In this document: positions 1 through 8,454 of the stretch, one piece after another
Layout of the letters: every line of letters starts with the position of its first letter
How positions within the stretch are numbered: position 1 is the stretch's first letter
Source of the DNA: Stenotrophomonas maltophilia
GTDB lineage: Bacteria; Pseudomonadota; Gammaproteobacteria; Xanthomonadales; Xanthomonadaceae
Direction: 5' to 3'
Assembly: GCF_003970865.1 (NCBI RefSeq)
Contig: NZ_RXLZ01000043.1
Location: forward strand, 1 to 43,281
DNA: 43,281 bases
Translations under genes and position numbers: made by a program
The notes under the pieces: model-generated
Databases searched by the model: none
What the model was told of the DNA's origin: nothing
Seen by the model: only the letters and a program-made list of their open reading frames with translations

Positions 1-75
1 TCTGTTGTATGTCCAACAGATCAGAGTATTTTTCACTTTCTTTTTTTTTTGACAAGGAAGGAGGGGATAGCGTGA

Positions 76-113
76 GGGGGGGCGGGGGGGGGGGCAGGGG
101 GAGTGGAAAAGGG
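76..113 (+). other. G-run block with G-quadruplex potential
   Basis: The plus strand carries uninterrupted G runs of 7, 11 and 5 bases separated by one or two bases, with a further GGG at 111-113. Such spacing is compatible with an intramolecular G-quadruplex. Homopolymers this long are also common sites of sequencing or slippage error, so the exact lengths are uncertain. Confidence 0.5.
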
Positions 114-117
114 ACAG

Positions 118-201
118 GCCCGAGGCATGCCTCGGGCGGGTTGGGCAGGACGCCCAACCCAGGTCTTGCCGCGTGAGCAGGACAGCGCATGCGAGCATGC
201 G
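118..201. repeat. Three consecutive inverted repeats upstream of lpxD
   Basis: 118-137 is the perfect palindrome GCCCGAGGCATGCCTCGGGC. 138-146 (GGGTTGGGC) pairs perfectly with 152-160. 186-192 (CGCATGC) pairs with 195-201. None is followed by a T run on the plus strand, so they are not typical intrinsic terminators. The first palindrome is repeated exactly in the middle of the 54-bp palindrome at 43121-43174. Confidence 0.7.
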
Positions 202-349
202 GCGACCAAGGCTACATGGACGTACTTGCGCCGCCCCCCGCAGCCCCGCCCCGTCCGACCCAGCCCATGACACTGGCTCTGCCGGCCGCGAGGGGCCCCT
301 GCCGTTGGCTGTACAACCGCCCCCGCATGACCGAAATGGCGCCACACGT

Positions 350-362
350 TAAACTCCCGCCG
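350..362 (+). promoter_or_regulatory. Possible -10 element giving a leaderless lpxD mRNA
   Basis: TAAACT at 350-355 matches four of six bases of the sigma-70 -10 consensus and lies seven bases before the GTG start at 362. No Shine-Dalgarno-like purine run separates them. If this is the -10 box, transcription would begin at or next to the start codon. No good -35 is visible at the right distance, so the call is weak. Confidence 0.25.
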
Positions 363-1384
363 TGAATACTCCCACCTACACCGCCCAGCAACTCGCCGAG
401 CAGTTCGGCCTGCAGGTCCATGGCGACCCCGCCACCGCCATCCATGGCGTGGCCACCCTCGCCCATGCCGGTCCTGGCCAGCTGACCTTCCTCGCCAATC
501 CACGCTACCGCGCCCAGCTGGCCGACAGCCAGGCCTCGCTGGTGGTCCTGCGTGCCGACGACGCCGAGGCCGCCCCCGGCGCCGCGCTCGTCGCCAAGGA
601 CCCGTACACCACCTTCGCCAAGATCGCCGCGCTGTTCGACATCGCGCCGACGCGCCCGCCGGGCATCCACCCCAGCGCCGTCATCGATCCCAGCGCACAG
701 GTCGCCGCCAGCGCCCATATCGGCCCGTTCGTCTCCGTCGGCGCACGCAGCGTGGTCGGCGAGAACTGCATCATCGGCACCGGCAGCGTGATCGGCGAAG
801 ACTGCAGCCTGGACAACGGCTGCGAGCTGATCGCGCGGGTCACCCTGGTCACCCGGGTCAAGCTCGGCAAGCGCGTTCGCGTGCATCCTGGCGCTGTGCT
901 CGGCGCCGATGGCTTCGGCCTGGCCATGGACGCCGGCAAGTGGATCAAGGTGCCGCAGCTCGGCGGCGTGCGCATCGGCGATGATTGCGAGATCGGCGCC
1001 AACACCTGCGTCGACCGCGGTGCGCTGGAAGACACCGTGCTGGACGACGACGTGCGCCTGGACAACCTGGTGCAGATCGCGCACAACGTGCAGATCGGCG
1101 CGCACTCGGCCATCGCCGGCTGCACCGGCATCGCCGGCAGCGCCAAGATCGGCCGCTACTGCCTGCTCGGCGGCCACGTCGGCGTGGTCGGCCACCTCGA
1201 GATCTGCGACAAGGTCGTGATCACCGGCAAGTCGGTGGTCCGCAATTCCATCCATGAGCCGGGCGAGTACTCGTCCGGCACCCCGTTGACCGACAACCGC
1301 ACGTGGCGCAAGAACGCCGCGCGCTTCAAGCAGCTGGACGCATTGGCTCGCCGCGTCCTGGCTGCTGGCAAGGAGAAAGAATGA
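362..1384 (+). CDS. lpxD: UDP-3-O-(3-hydroxyacyl)glucosamine N-acyltransferase LpxD
   Basis: LpxD carries out the third step of lipid A synthesis, transferring a 3-hydroxyacyl chain from acyl carrier protein to the 2-amino group of UDP-3-O-acyl-glucosamine in the cytoplasm. The 340-residue product has the family's usual length. It has an N-terminal uridine-binding domain (about 1-100), then a left-handed beta-helix built of I-G-x-x-x-x hexapeptides (about 105-315) and a short C-terminal helix. The catalytic base is His241 in QIAHNVQIG. The start is a GTG at 362 with no clear ribosome-binding site. The stop overlaps the fabZ start in an ATGA, so the two are probably translationally coupled. 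It heads the lpxD-fabZ-lpxA-lpxB-rnhB run. Confidence 0.97.
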   Translation: MNTPTYTAQQLAEQFGLQVHGDPATAIHGVATLAHAGPGQLTFLANPRYRAQLADSQASLVVLRADDAEAAPGAALVAKDPYTTFAKIAALFDIAPTRPPGIHPSAVIDPSAQVAASAHIGPFVSVGARSVVGENCIIGTGSVIGEDCSLDNGCELIARVTLVTRVKLGKRVRVHPGAVLGADGFGLAMDAGKWIKVPQLGGVRIGDDCEIGANTCVDRGALEDTVLDDDVRLDNLVQIAHNVQIGAHSAIAGCTGIAGSAKIGRYCLLGGHVGVVGHLEICDKVVITGKSVVRNSIHEPGEYSSGTPLTDNRTWRKNAARFKQLDALARRVLAAGKEKE

Positions 1385-1839
1385 ACGACACGCTGCAGCT
1401 TCCGATCGACGTCTGCCAGATCCAGGAACTGCTCCCGCACCGCTACCCGTTCCTGCTGGTGGACCGGGTGCTTGAGCTCGACATCGAAGCCAAGCGCATC
1501 CTTGCGCAGAAGAACGTCAGCATCAACGAGCCGTTCTTCCAGGGCCACTTCCCGGGCCGCCCGATCATGCCCGGCGTGCTGATCATCGAAGCGCTGGCGC
1601 AGGCCGGTGGCGTGATGACCCAGCTCACGCTCGGCCGTGACTCGCAGTCCAAGCTGTTCTACATGGTCAAGGTGGAAAACGCCCGCTTCAACAAGCAGGT
1701 CGTTCCCGGCGACGTGCTGATGCTGGATGTGCAGATGAAGCGCCTGATCCGCAACATGGGCTGGTACTACGGCGAAGCCAAGGTCAACGGTGAAGTCGTT
1801 GCCTCGGCCGAAGTCATGTGTGCCGGCGCCAAGGGCTGA
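1381..1839 (+). CDS. fabZ: 3-hydroxyacyl-ACP dehydratase FabZ
   Basis: FabZ removes water from (3R)-hydroxyacyl-ACP to give trans-2-enoyl-ACP during fatty acid elongation. It competes with LpxA and LpxD for the same hydroxyacyl-ACP pool, which fits its position between their genes. The 152-residue hot-dog fold protein has the family active site: His56 in [11 protein letters not shown] and Glu70 in the following helix, LIIEALAQ. I chose ATG 1381 because it overlaps the lpxD stop in ATGA and gives the standard N-terminus. The frame is open further upstream inside lpxD, but that extension is not family-like. lpxA starts 16 bases after the stop. Confidence 0.97.
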   Translation: MNDTLQLPIDVCQIQELLPHRYPFLLVDRVLELDIEAKRILAQKNVSINEPFFQGHFPGRPIMPGVLIIEALAQAGGVMTQLTLGRDSQSKLFYMVKVENARFNKQVVPGDVLMLDVQMKRLIRNMGWYYGEAKVNGEVVASAEVMCAGAKG

Positions 1840-1855
1840 TCCACTGGAGGCAGGA

Positions 1856-2647
1856 ATGACTGACAACGCACCGCGGATCCACCCGACCGCCGTCATCGAC
1901 CCGGCCGCGCGCCTGGCCGATGACGTCCAGGTGGGCGCGTTCACCCTGATCGGTGCCGATGTGGAAATCGGTGCCGGCACGGTGATCGGCCCCCACTGCA
2001 GCATCCACGGCCCGACGAAGATCGGCCGCGACAACCGCTTCATCGGCCACGCAGCCGTCGGTGGCGAACCGCAGGACAAGAAGTATGCAGGGGAGCGCAC
2101 CGAACTGGTGATCGGCGACCGCAATGTGTTCCGCGAGTTCGTCACGCTGAACCGCGGTACCGGCGGCGGCGGTGGCATCACCACCATCGGCGACGACAAC
2201 TGGATGCTGGCCTACACGCACGTGGCGCATGACTGCCATGTCGGCAACTTCTGCGTGTTCTCCAACAACACCACCCTGGCCGGCCACGTGACCGTGGGCG
2301 ACTACGTGATCATCAGCGGCTTCGCCGGTGCCCATCAGTTCTGCCGGATCGGCGCGCATGCCTTCCTCGGCATGGGTGCGCTGACCAATGGCGACGTTCC
2401 GCCGTTCACCATGGTCGGCACCGATTCGCTGGGCCGCCCGCGCGGCATCAACAGCGAAGGCCTGAAGCGCCGCGGCTTCGACGCCGAGCGCATTTCCGCC
2501 ATCAAGCGTGCCTACCGCACCCTGTATGTGGCGGGCCTGCCGCTGGCCGAGGCCAAGGTGCAGCTGACCGAACAGGCGCGTGACAGCGATGACGTGAAGG
2601 CCATGCTGGACTTCATCGAGCACGCCGAGAGGCCCTTGCTGCGATGA
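1856..2647 (+). CDS. lpxA: UDP-N-acetylglucosamine acyltransferase LpxA
   Basis: LpxA starts lipid A synthesis by adding a 3-hydroxyacyl chain to the 3-OH of UDP-GlcNAc. The 263-residue protein is a trimeric left-handed beta-helix enzyme with hexapeptide repeats over about residues 8-190 and a helical C-terminus. The catalytic His125 is in [11 protein letters not shown]. Position 173, the hydrocarbon-ruler residue that is Gly in E. coli, is Met here (GAHAFLGMG), as in Pseudomonas aeruginosa; this predicts a shorter primary acyl chain. ATG 1856 is preceded by a good ribosome-binding site (GGAGG at 1846-1850). The frame is open further upstream but runs into fabZ. The stop overlaps lpxB in ATGA. 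Confidence 0.97.
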   Translation: MTDNAPRIHPTAVIDPAARLADDVQVGAFTLIGADVEIGAGTVIGPHCSIHGPTKIGRDNRFIGHAAVGGEPQDKKYAGERTELVIGDRNVFREFVTLNRGTGGGGGITTIGDDNWMLAYTHVAHDCHVGNFCVFSNNTTLAGHVTVGDYVIISGFAGAHQFCRIGAHAFLGMGALTNGDVPPFTMVGTDSLGRPRGINSEGLKRRGFDAERISAIKRAYRTLYVAGLPLAEAKVQLTEQARDSDDVKAMLDFIEHAERPLLR

Positions 2648-3903
2648 GCAGCACGACCGGCCAGGCGCCGGCCGGCGCCGCTGTGATTCCGCTGGCCTCC
2701 ATGACCGGCAGCGTCCCCGCGCAACGGGTGCTCAGCGAGCGCCCGTTGCGGATCGCGCTGGTGGCCGGTGAGGCCTCCGGCGATCTGCTCGGTGCGGGCC
2801 TGGTACGCGAACTGAAAGCGCGCTTCCCGAATGCCGAGTTCGCCGGCATCGGTGGCGACGCCATGCGCAGCGCCGGCTGCCAGACCTGGCACGATGCCAG
2901 CGAGCTGGCGGTGATGGGCCTGACCGAAGTGCTGCGCCATCTGCCGCGCCTGCTGAAGCTGCGCTCGGCGTTCCGCCAGCGGGCGCTGGACTGGCAGCCG
3001 GACGTGTTCATCGGCATCGACGCCCCCGACTTCAACCTGGGCATCGAGCGCTGGCTGAAGCAGCGTGGCGTGCGCACCGTGCATTACGTCAGCCCCTCGG
3101 TCTGGGCCTGGCGCGAGAAGCGCGCCGAGAAGATCGGCAGCAGCGCCGACCTGGTGCTGTGCCTGTTCCCGATGGAACCGCCCATCTATGCCAAGCACGG
3201 CATCGACGCGCGCTTCGTCGGCCATCCGATGGCCGACGACATTCCGCTGCAGGGCAACCGTGAGGAAGCCCGCGCCGCGCTTGGCCTGCCGACTTCGGCC
3301 AAGGTGCTGGCGGTGCTGCCGGGCAGCCGCCTGGGCGAAATCTCGCGCCTGGGCGAGCCGTTCTTTGAAGCCGCCTGGCAGGTCTCAGAGCGCATCCCCG
3401 GCCTGCACGTGGTGGTGCCTGCCGCCAACCCCGCATGCAAGCGGCTGATCGAAGAGCAGCTGTCGCGCTCGGCGCTGCCGGTGGCGTACTCGCATGTGCT
3501 CGACGGCCAGGCCCGCAACGCCATGATCGCTGCCGACGTGGTGGTGCTGGCGTCCGGTACCGCGACCCTGGAGGCGATGCTGGTGAAGCGGCCGATGGTG
3601 GTCGGCTACCGTGTCAACGAACTGACCTACCGTCTGGTCAAGGCATTCGGCCTGATCAAGGTCGATCGCTTCGCCCTGCCCAACATCCTGGCCGGGCAGG
3701 ACCTGGCACCGGAACTGATGCAGCACGACTGCACGCCGGACAAGCTGGCCGCGGCCATCCAGCAGTGGTTCGACCACCCTCAACGGGTGACCGACCTGCA
3801 GGACACCTATGCCCGCCTGCATGAACGCCTGCGCCGCAATGCTTCGGCACGGGCCGCCGACGCCGTCGGCGAGCTGCTGATGCGCGACCAGGCCCAGGCA
3901 TGA
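2644..3903 (+). CDS. lpxB: Lipid-A-disaccharide synthase LpxB
   Basis: LpxB joins UDP-2,3-diacylglucosamine and lipid X to form the tetraacyl disaccharide 1-phosphate at the inner face of the inner membrane. The 419-residue product belongs to glycosyltransferase family 19. The conserved [16 protein letters not shown] motif lies near residues 39-54, after a roughly 30-residue N-terminal extension rich in Ala and Gly, which makes it longer than E. coli LpxB (382 residues). Other family motifs are [30 protein letters not shown] and LPGSRLGEI, with a C-terminal acceptor region including [10 protein letters not shown]. It overlaps lpxA and rnhB by four bases at each end (ATGA), so all three are probably coupled. 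Confidence 0.97.
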   Translation: MSSTTGQAPAGAAVIPLASMTGSVPAQRVLSERPLRIALVAGEASGDLLGAGLVRELKARFPNAEFAGIGGDAMRSAGCQTWHDASELAVMGLTEVLRHLPRLLKLRSAFRQRALDWQPDVFIGIDAPDFNLGIERWLKQRGVRTVHYVSPSVWAWREKRAEKIGSSADLVLCLFPMEPPIYAKHGIDARFVGHPMADDIPLQGNREEARAALGLPTSAKVLAVLPGSRLGEISRLGEPFFEAAWQVSERIPGLHVVVPAANPACKRLIEEQLSRSALPVAYSHVLDGQARNAMIAADVVVLASGTATLEAMLVKRPMVVGYRVNELTYRLVKAFGLIKVDRFALPNILAGQDLAPELMQHDCTPDKLAAAIQQWFDHPQRVTDLQDTYARLHERLRRNASARAADAVGELLMRDQAQA

Positions 3904-4571
3904 GCCGCCGCCATGCCGCCGCAGCCAGCCTGGCCCTGTTCGATGGCAGCGCGGTAATCGAGCCGGAACGCCTGGTCGCCGGCGTCGATGAGGCCGGCCG
4001 TGGTCCGCTTGCCGGGCCGGTGGCGGTGGCGGCGGTGGTGTTCGACCCGGCACGACCACGCATCAACGGCCTGGACGATTCCAAGCAGCTCACCGCCGCG
4101 CGCCGCGAGCAGCTGCATGACCGCATCATCGAGCGCGCCCTGGCCTGGCACGTGGTGCTGGTGGACGTGGACACCATCGACCGCCTGAACATCTACCAGG
4201 CCACCCTGCAGGGCATGCGTGACGTCGTTGCAGCGGTCGCCCACGTGGCCGGTTTCGCGCGCATCGACGGCAACGTGGTACCCAAGGGCCTGGTATTGCC
4301 GGCGCAGGCGCTGGTCGGCGGTGATGGCATCGACCGCGCGATCATGGCCGCATCGATCCTGGCCAAGGTCTCGCGCGACCGCTACATGCAGAACGTGCAT
4401 GCCCGCCACCCGCAGTACGGCTTCGAGCAGCACAAGGGCTACGGCACCCCGGCCCACCTGGCCGCCCTGCGCGAGCACGGCCCCTGCATGGAGCACCGGC
4501 GCAGCTTCGCCCCGGTGCGCGAGTGCCTGGAAAACCCGGCAGCTGTGACCGCAGACATCGCAATCGCCTGA
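3900..4571 (+). CDS. rnhB: Ribonuclease HII
   Basis: RNase HII cuts RNA in RNA-DNA hybrids and removes single ribonucleotides misinserted in DNA. The 223-residue protein shows the type 2 fold with the acidic active site spread over [14 protein letters not shown] (Asp and Glu near residues 30-31), the conserved DDSKQL segment, and the catalytic Asp of [12 protein letters not shown]. Its ATG overlaps the lpxB stop in ATGA, and dnaE begins 228 bases later, the classic gammaproteobacterial order. A 9-bp tandem duplication, ATCGCCTGA twice, ends the gene: the first copy carries the real stop and the second repeats it at once. Confidence 0.96.
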   Translation: MSRRHAAAASLALFDGSAVIEPERLVAGVDEAGRGPLAGPVAVAAVVFDPARPRINGLDDSKQLTAARREQLHDRIIERALAWHVVLVDVDTIDRLNIYQATLQGMRDVVAAVAHVAGFARIDGNVVPKGLVLPAQALVGGDGIDRAIMAASILAKVSRDRYMQNVHARHPQYGFEQHKGYGTPAHLAALREHGPCMEHRRSFAPVRECLENPAAVTADIAIA

Positions 4572-4621
4572 ATCGCCTGAACGGCCGCTGCACCCGGCTG
4601 CGGAAGCAGGGTGGGACGGGG

Positions 4622-4647
4622 CCCGCGGTTCGCCTGCGAACCGTGGG
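4622..4647. other. Hairpin in the rnhB-dnaE gap
   Basis: CGGTTCG at 4626-4632 pairs perfectly with 4637-4643 around a CCTG loop. The stem extends by three G-C pairs and one G-U pair to 4622-4647. No T run follows on either strand, so it is not a standard intrinsic terminator. The rest of the 228-base gap shows nothing clear; a dnaE promoter may lie there but I cannot fix it. Confidence 0.4.
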
Positions 4648-4799
4648 AAGCGATGGCGCGAATGCGATATCGCGTGCCGTCAAGAGCTTGTCGCGCCCCC
4701 CTGCCCTCGCTACCCTGACCGGGCACTCCAGCGCTTCCCGACCCCGGCGACGATTCCCCCGTCAGCACCCGGGGCCCGCGCGCTCCAACCTGGTCCGGC

Positions 4800-7700
4800 A
4801 TGTCCAACTCCCGCTTCGTACATCTCCACGTCCACACCGAGTTCTCGCTGGCGGACTCCACCATCCGTGTGCCGGCCAAACCGGACCAGGCGGACCCGAA
4901 GAAGGCCAAGCAGGCCAACCTGCTGTCGCGCTCGGTCGAACTCGGCCTGCCCGCGCTGGCAGTGACCGACCTCAACAACCTGTTCGCCCTGGTCAAGTTC
5001 TACAAGGCCGCCGAAGGCGTGGGCATCAAGCCGATCGCCGGCGCCGACGTGCTGATCGCCGAAGAGGGCCAGGACCCGTGGCGGATGACCCTGCTGTGCC
5101 GCGATCGCGAAGGCTACCTGAGCCTGTCGCGGCTGCTGACCCGCGCCTGGATGGAAGGCCATCGCCCCGAGGGCGGCGTGGCCGTGCACCCGGACTGGCT
5201 GAAAGCCGGCAACGCCAACCTGTTCGCGCTGGCCGGCCGGCAGAGCCTGGCCGGGCGCCTGGCACTGGACGGCAAGCATGAACTGGCCGAGCAGCAGCTG
5301 GCCGACTGGCAGCGCGTGTTCGGCGATGGTCTGCACCTGGAACTGACCCGTACCGGCCGTGAGGGCGAGGAAACCTTCAACCAGTTCGCGCTGATGGCCG
5401 CCGGCCAGCGTGGCCTGCCGGTGGTGGCCAGCAACGACGTGCGCTTCCTGTCGCCGTCGGACTTCAGCGCGCACGAAGCGCGCGTGTGCATTTCCACCGG
5501 CCGCGTGCTGGACGATCCCAAGCGCCCGCGCGAGTACAGCGACCAGCAGTACCTGAAGTCGGCCGAGGAGATGTGCGCGCTGTTCGCCGACATCCCCGAT
5601 GCGATCGACAACACGCTGGCGCTGGCCGAGCGCTGCAACATCGAGATGCGGCTGGGCACCTACTTCCTGCCCAACTACCCGGTACCCGACGACGAGACCC
5701 TGGACACCTGGATCCAGAAGATGTCGCGCGATGGCCTGGAAGAGCGCCTGGAGAAGAATCCGCTGGCGCCGGGCAAGACCCGCGAAGAGTACTTCGAACG
5801 CCTGGAGTTCGAGCTCAACACCATCATCAAGATGGGCTTCCCCGGCTACTTCCTGATCGTTGCCGACTTCATCCAGTGGGGCAAGAACCAGGGCATCCCG
5901 ATCGGCCCGGGCCGTGGTTCGGGTGCCGGTTCGCTGGTGGCCTGGGCGCTGAAGATCACCGATCTGGACCCGCTGCCATACAACCTGCTGTTCGAGCGCT
6001 TCCTGAACCCGGAACGCGTGTCGATGCCCGACTTCGACATCGACTTCTGCATGGACCGCCGCGACGAGGTGATCGACTACGTCGCACGCAAGTACGGGCG
6101 CGAGCGCGTCAGCCAGATCATCACCTACGGCACCATGGCCGCCAAGGCGGTGGTGCGCGACTCCGGCCGCGTGCTCGGTTTCCCGTACGGCCTGGTCGAC
6201 GGCGTTTCCAAGCTGATCCCGAACATCCTCGGCATCCACCTGAAGGATGCGCTGGGCAAGGGCAAGGAAGGCCCCAGCTCGGAAATGGCGTCGGCCGAAC
6301 TGATCCAGCGCTACGAGACCGAGGACGATGTCCGCGACCTGATCGACCTGGCGCTGCAGCTGGAAGACCTGACCCGCAACGCCGGCAAGCACGCCGGTGG
6401 CGTGGTGATCGGACCCGAGCCGCTGAGCGAGTTCTGCCCGCTGTACGCCGAACACGACGAGAACGGCCTCGGCAAGAACCCGGTCACCCAGTTCGACAAG
6501 AACGACGTGGAAGAAGTGGGCCTGGTGAAGTTCGACTTCCTCGGCCTGCGCACGCTGACCATCATCGACTGGGCGGTGAAGGCGATCAACAAGCGCCATG
6601 AGCGCGCCGGGATTCCGCCGGTGGACATCGCCGCGATCCCGCTGGACGACACGCCCACCTACAAGGACATCTTCGCCAACGGCAACACCGGCGCGGTGTT
6701 CCAGTTCGAATCCTCGGGCATGCGCCGCCTGCTGAAGGACGCACGCCCCGACCGTTTCGAAGACCTGATCGCGCTGGTGTCGCTGTACCGCCCCGGCCCG
6801 ATGGACCTGATTCCTTCGTTCAACGCGCGTAAGCACGGCCAGGAAGAAATCATCTATCCCGATCCGCGCACCGAAGCCATCCTGAAGGACACCTACGGCA
6901 TCATGGTGTACCAGGAGCAGGTGATGCAGATGGCGCAGATCGTCGGCGGCTACTCGCTGGGCGGCGCCGACCTGCTGCGCCGCGCGATGGGCAAGAAGGT
7001 GCCGGCCGAAATGGCCAAGCACCGCGAGATCTTCCGCGAAGGCGCGGCCAAGGACGGCGTGGACGAAGCCAAGGCCGACGCGATCTTCGACCTGATGGAG
7101 AAGTTCGCCGGCTACGGCTTCAACAAGTCACACGCCGCCGCCTACGCACTGGTCAGCTACCAGACCGCGTGGCTGAAGCGCCATTACCCGGCCGAGTTCA
7201 TGGCGGCCACGCTGTCCTCGGACCTGGACAACACCGAGAAGGTGGTCGGCTTCCTGGATGAAGTGCGCAACCTCGGCCTGACCGTGCTGCCGCCGAAGGT
7301 GAACCACTCTGCCTTCATGTTCGAAGCCGTCACCCCGGACACCATCCAGTACGGCCTGGGCGCGATCAAGGGCGTCGGCCAGGGTGCCTGCGAAGCGGTG
7401 GTGGACGAACGCCTGAAGGGCGGCGACTACAAGGACCTGCTCGACTTCTGCACCCGCGTCGGCTCGGCCAAGCTCAACCGGCGCACGCTGGAAGCGATGA
7501 TCAACTGCGGCGCACTGGACGAGCTCGGGCACAACCGCGCCTCGCTGATGCTGCAGCTGCCGGAAGTGATCAAGGCCACCGACCAGATGGCGCGCGAACG
7601 TGCGTCCGGCCAGAACTCGCTGTTCGGCGGTCCCGACCCGAGCGCGACCACGATCCAGCTGGACCTGCCCGAAGCCGAGGAATGGCCGCTGCTGCAGCGC

Positions 7701-8390
7701 CTGAACGGCGAGCGCGACACGCTGGGCTTCTACCTCAGCGGCCACCCGTTCGATCCCTGGCGCGATGATGTACGCGACCTGGTCGGCAACGACCTGGGCT
7801 CGGTGGAGAAGATCTGGAGCGCCAACAGCGGTGGCGGTGGTGGCGGCGAAAAGCGCTGGCGCCCGGAAGTGCAGACCGTGCTGGCCGGCCAGGTGGTCGG
7901 CGTGCGCCGCAAGGGCGAGAGCCAGATCTTCATCCAGCTCGAAGACGGCCGCGGCCGCGTCGAGTGCAGCGCGTTTTCCGACGCGATGGCCGAGTTCGGC
8001 CACCTGATGACCAAGGACCGCATCCTGGTGGTCAAGGGCGGCCTGCGCGAGGACGAATTCAACGGCGGCTTCGCGCTGCGCATCCGCCAGTGCTGGGACT
8101 TCGACGAAGTCTGCGCCAACTACGCCACGCGCCTGTCGCTGCGCCTGGACCTGCGCCAGCAGCGCCCGGTCTGGGAGCGCATCGATGCACTGCTCGACCG
8201 CCATCGCCCGGGGCGCACGCCACTGCGCCTGGACCTGTTGCTGAAGGGGCCGCAGGGCGGCGTCGCCGGCATGCTCGATGTGTCCGGGCAGAGCGCGGTA
8301 CGCATCGATTCCAAGCTGATGGAGGCGCTGCGCGCCGACCCGGCCGTGCGCACGCTGAAGGTGCGCTACAGCCCGCCGTGGGCCAGCTGA
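4800..8390 (+). CDS. dnaE: DNA polymerase III alpha subunit
   Basis: DnaE is the catalytic subunit of the replicative polymerase. The 1196-residue product is slightly longer than E. coli DnaE (1160). The N-terminal PHP domain (about 1-280) begins with FVHLHVHTEFSLADS. The palm carries the catalytic acidic residues Asp411 and Asp413 in PDFDIDF and Asp579 in KFDFLGLRT. The nucleotide-binding segment GPGRGSGAGSL is near residue 370. The fingers and helix-hairpin-helix region follow (NKSHAAAYALVSYQ near 775). The C-terminus has an OB fold (about 1025-1110) and a tail for tau binding. A Gly-rich linker after residue 1009 (SGGGGGGEK) precedes the OB fold. The stop codon lies in the loop of a small hairpin (8380-8399). 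Confidence 0.98.
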   Translation: MSNSRFVHLHVHTEFSLADSTIRVPAKPDQADPKKAKQANLLSRSVELGLPALAVTDLNNLFALVKFYKAAEGVGIKPIAGADVLIAEEGQDPWRMTLLCRDREGYLSLSRLLTRAWMEGHRPEGGVAVHPDWLKAGNANLFALAGRQSLAGRLALDGKHELAEQQLADWQRVFGDGLHLELTRTGREGEETFNQFALMAAGQRGLPVVASNDVRFLSPSDFSAHEARVCISTGRVLDDPKRPREYSDQQYLKSAEEMCALFADIPDAIDNTLALAERCNIEMRLGTYFLPNYPVPDDETLDTWIQKMSRDGLEERLEKNPLAPGKTREEYFERLEFELNTIIKMGFPGYFLIVADFIQWGKNQGIPIGPGRGSGAGSLVAWALKITDLDPLPYNLLFERFLNPERVSMPDFDIDFCMDRRDEVIDYVARKYGRERVSQIITYGTMAAKAVVRDSGRVLGFPYGLVDGVSKLIPNILGIHLKDALGKGKEGPSSEMASAELIQRYETEDDVRDLIDLALQLEDLTRNAGKHAGGVVIGPEPLSEFCPLYAEHDENGLGKNPVTQFDKNDVEEVGLVKFDFLGLRTLTIIDWAVKAINKRHERAGIPPVDIAAIPLDDTPTYKDIFANGNTGAVFQFESSGMRRLLKDARPDRFEDLIALVSLYRPGPMDLIPSFNARKHGQEEIIYPDPRTEAILKDTYGIMVYQEQVMQMAQIVGGYSLGGADLLRRAMGKKVPAEMAKHREIFREGAAKDGVDEAKADAIFDLMEKFAGYGFNKSHAAAYALVSYQTAWLKRHYPAEFMAATLSSDLDNTEKVVGFLDEVRNLGLTVLPPKVNHSAFMFEAVTPDTIQYGLGAIKGVGQGACEAVVDERLKGGDYKDLLDFCTRVGSAKLNRRTLEAMINCGALDELGHNRASLMLQLPEVIKATDQMARERASGQNSLFGGPDPSATTIQLDLPEAEEWPLLQRLNGERDTLGFYLSGHPFDPWRDDVRDLVGNDLGSVEKIWSANSGGGGGGEKRWRPEVQTVLAGQVVGVRRKGESQIFIQLEDGRGRVECSAFSDAMAEFGHLMTKDRILVVKGGLREDEFNGGFALRIRQCWDFDEVCANYATRLSLRLDLRQQRPVWERIDALLDRHRPGRTPLRLDLLLKGPQGGVAGMLDVSGQSAVRIDSKLMEALRADPAVRTLKVRYSPPWAS

Positions 8391-8399
8391 AGCTGGCTC
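8380..8399 (+). terminator. Hairpin enclosing the dnaE stop codon
   Basis: GCCAGC at 8382-8387 pairs with GCTGGC at 8392-8397. One G-U and one G-C pair extend the stem at its base. The TGAA loop contains the dnaE TGA (8388-8390). There is no T run after it, so it could affect mRNA stability or termination release but is not a proven terminator. Confidence 0.35.
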
Positions 8400-8454
8400 C
8401 CTGGTTCTGCTGAAACCCCTGCTTTCCCGTTCCATGTATCAAGGACGATTGCCG

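Larger units (their letters stand above)
1..361. other. Structured non-coding region upstream of lpxD
   Basis: I see no believable gene here. The stretch begins with a small inverted repeat (1-7 pairs with 14-20), then a run of ten T (41-50) and a G-rich block at 76-101 made of G7, C, G11, CA and G5. Three inverted repeats follow: a perfect 20-bp palindrome at 118-137, a 9-bp stem with a 5-base loop at 138-160, and a 7-bp stem with a 2-base loop at 186-201. In related genomes lpxD normally follows bamA and a skp/ompH gene. Neither reaches into this window. Confidence 0.7.

Noticed and set aside
1..361. A missing 3' end of skp/ompH
   Set aside because: No frame in this stretch resembles Skp or BamA. 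The neighbour must end before the window.
4622..4647. Intrinsic terminator after rnhB
   Set aside because: The hairpin is good but no T run follows, so it was listed only as a hairpin.
4710..7022. A 770-residue open frame opposite dnaE
   Set aside because: It is an antisense shadow of dnaE.
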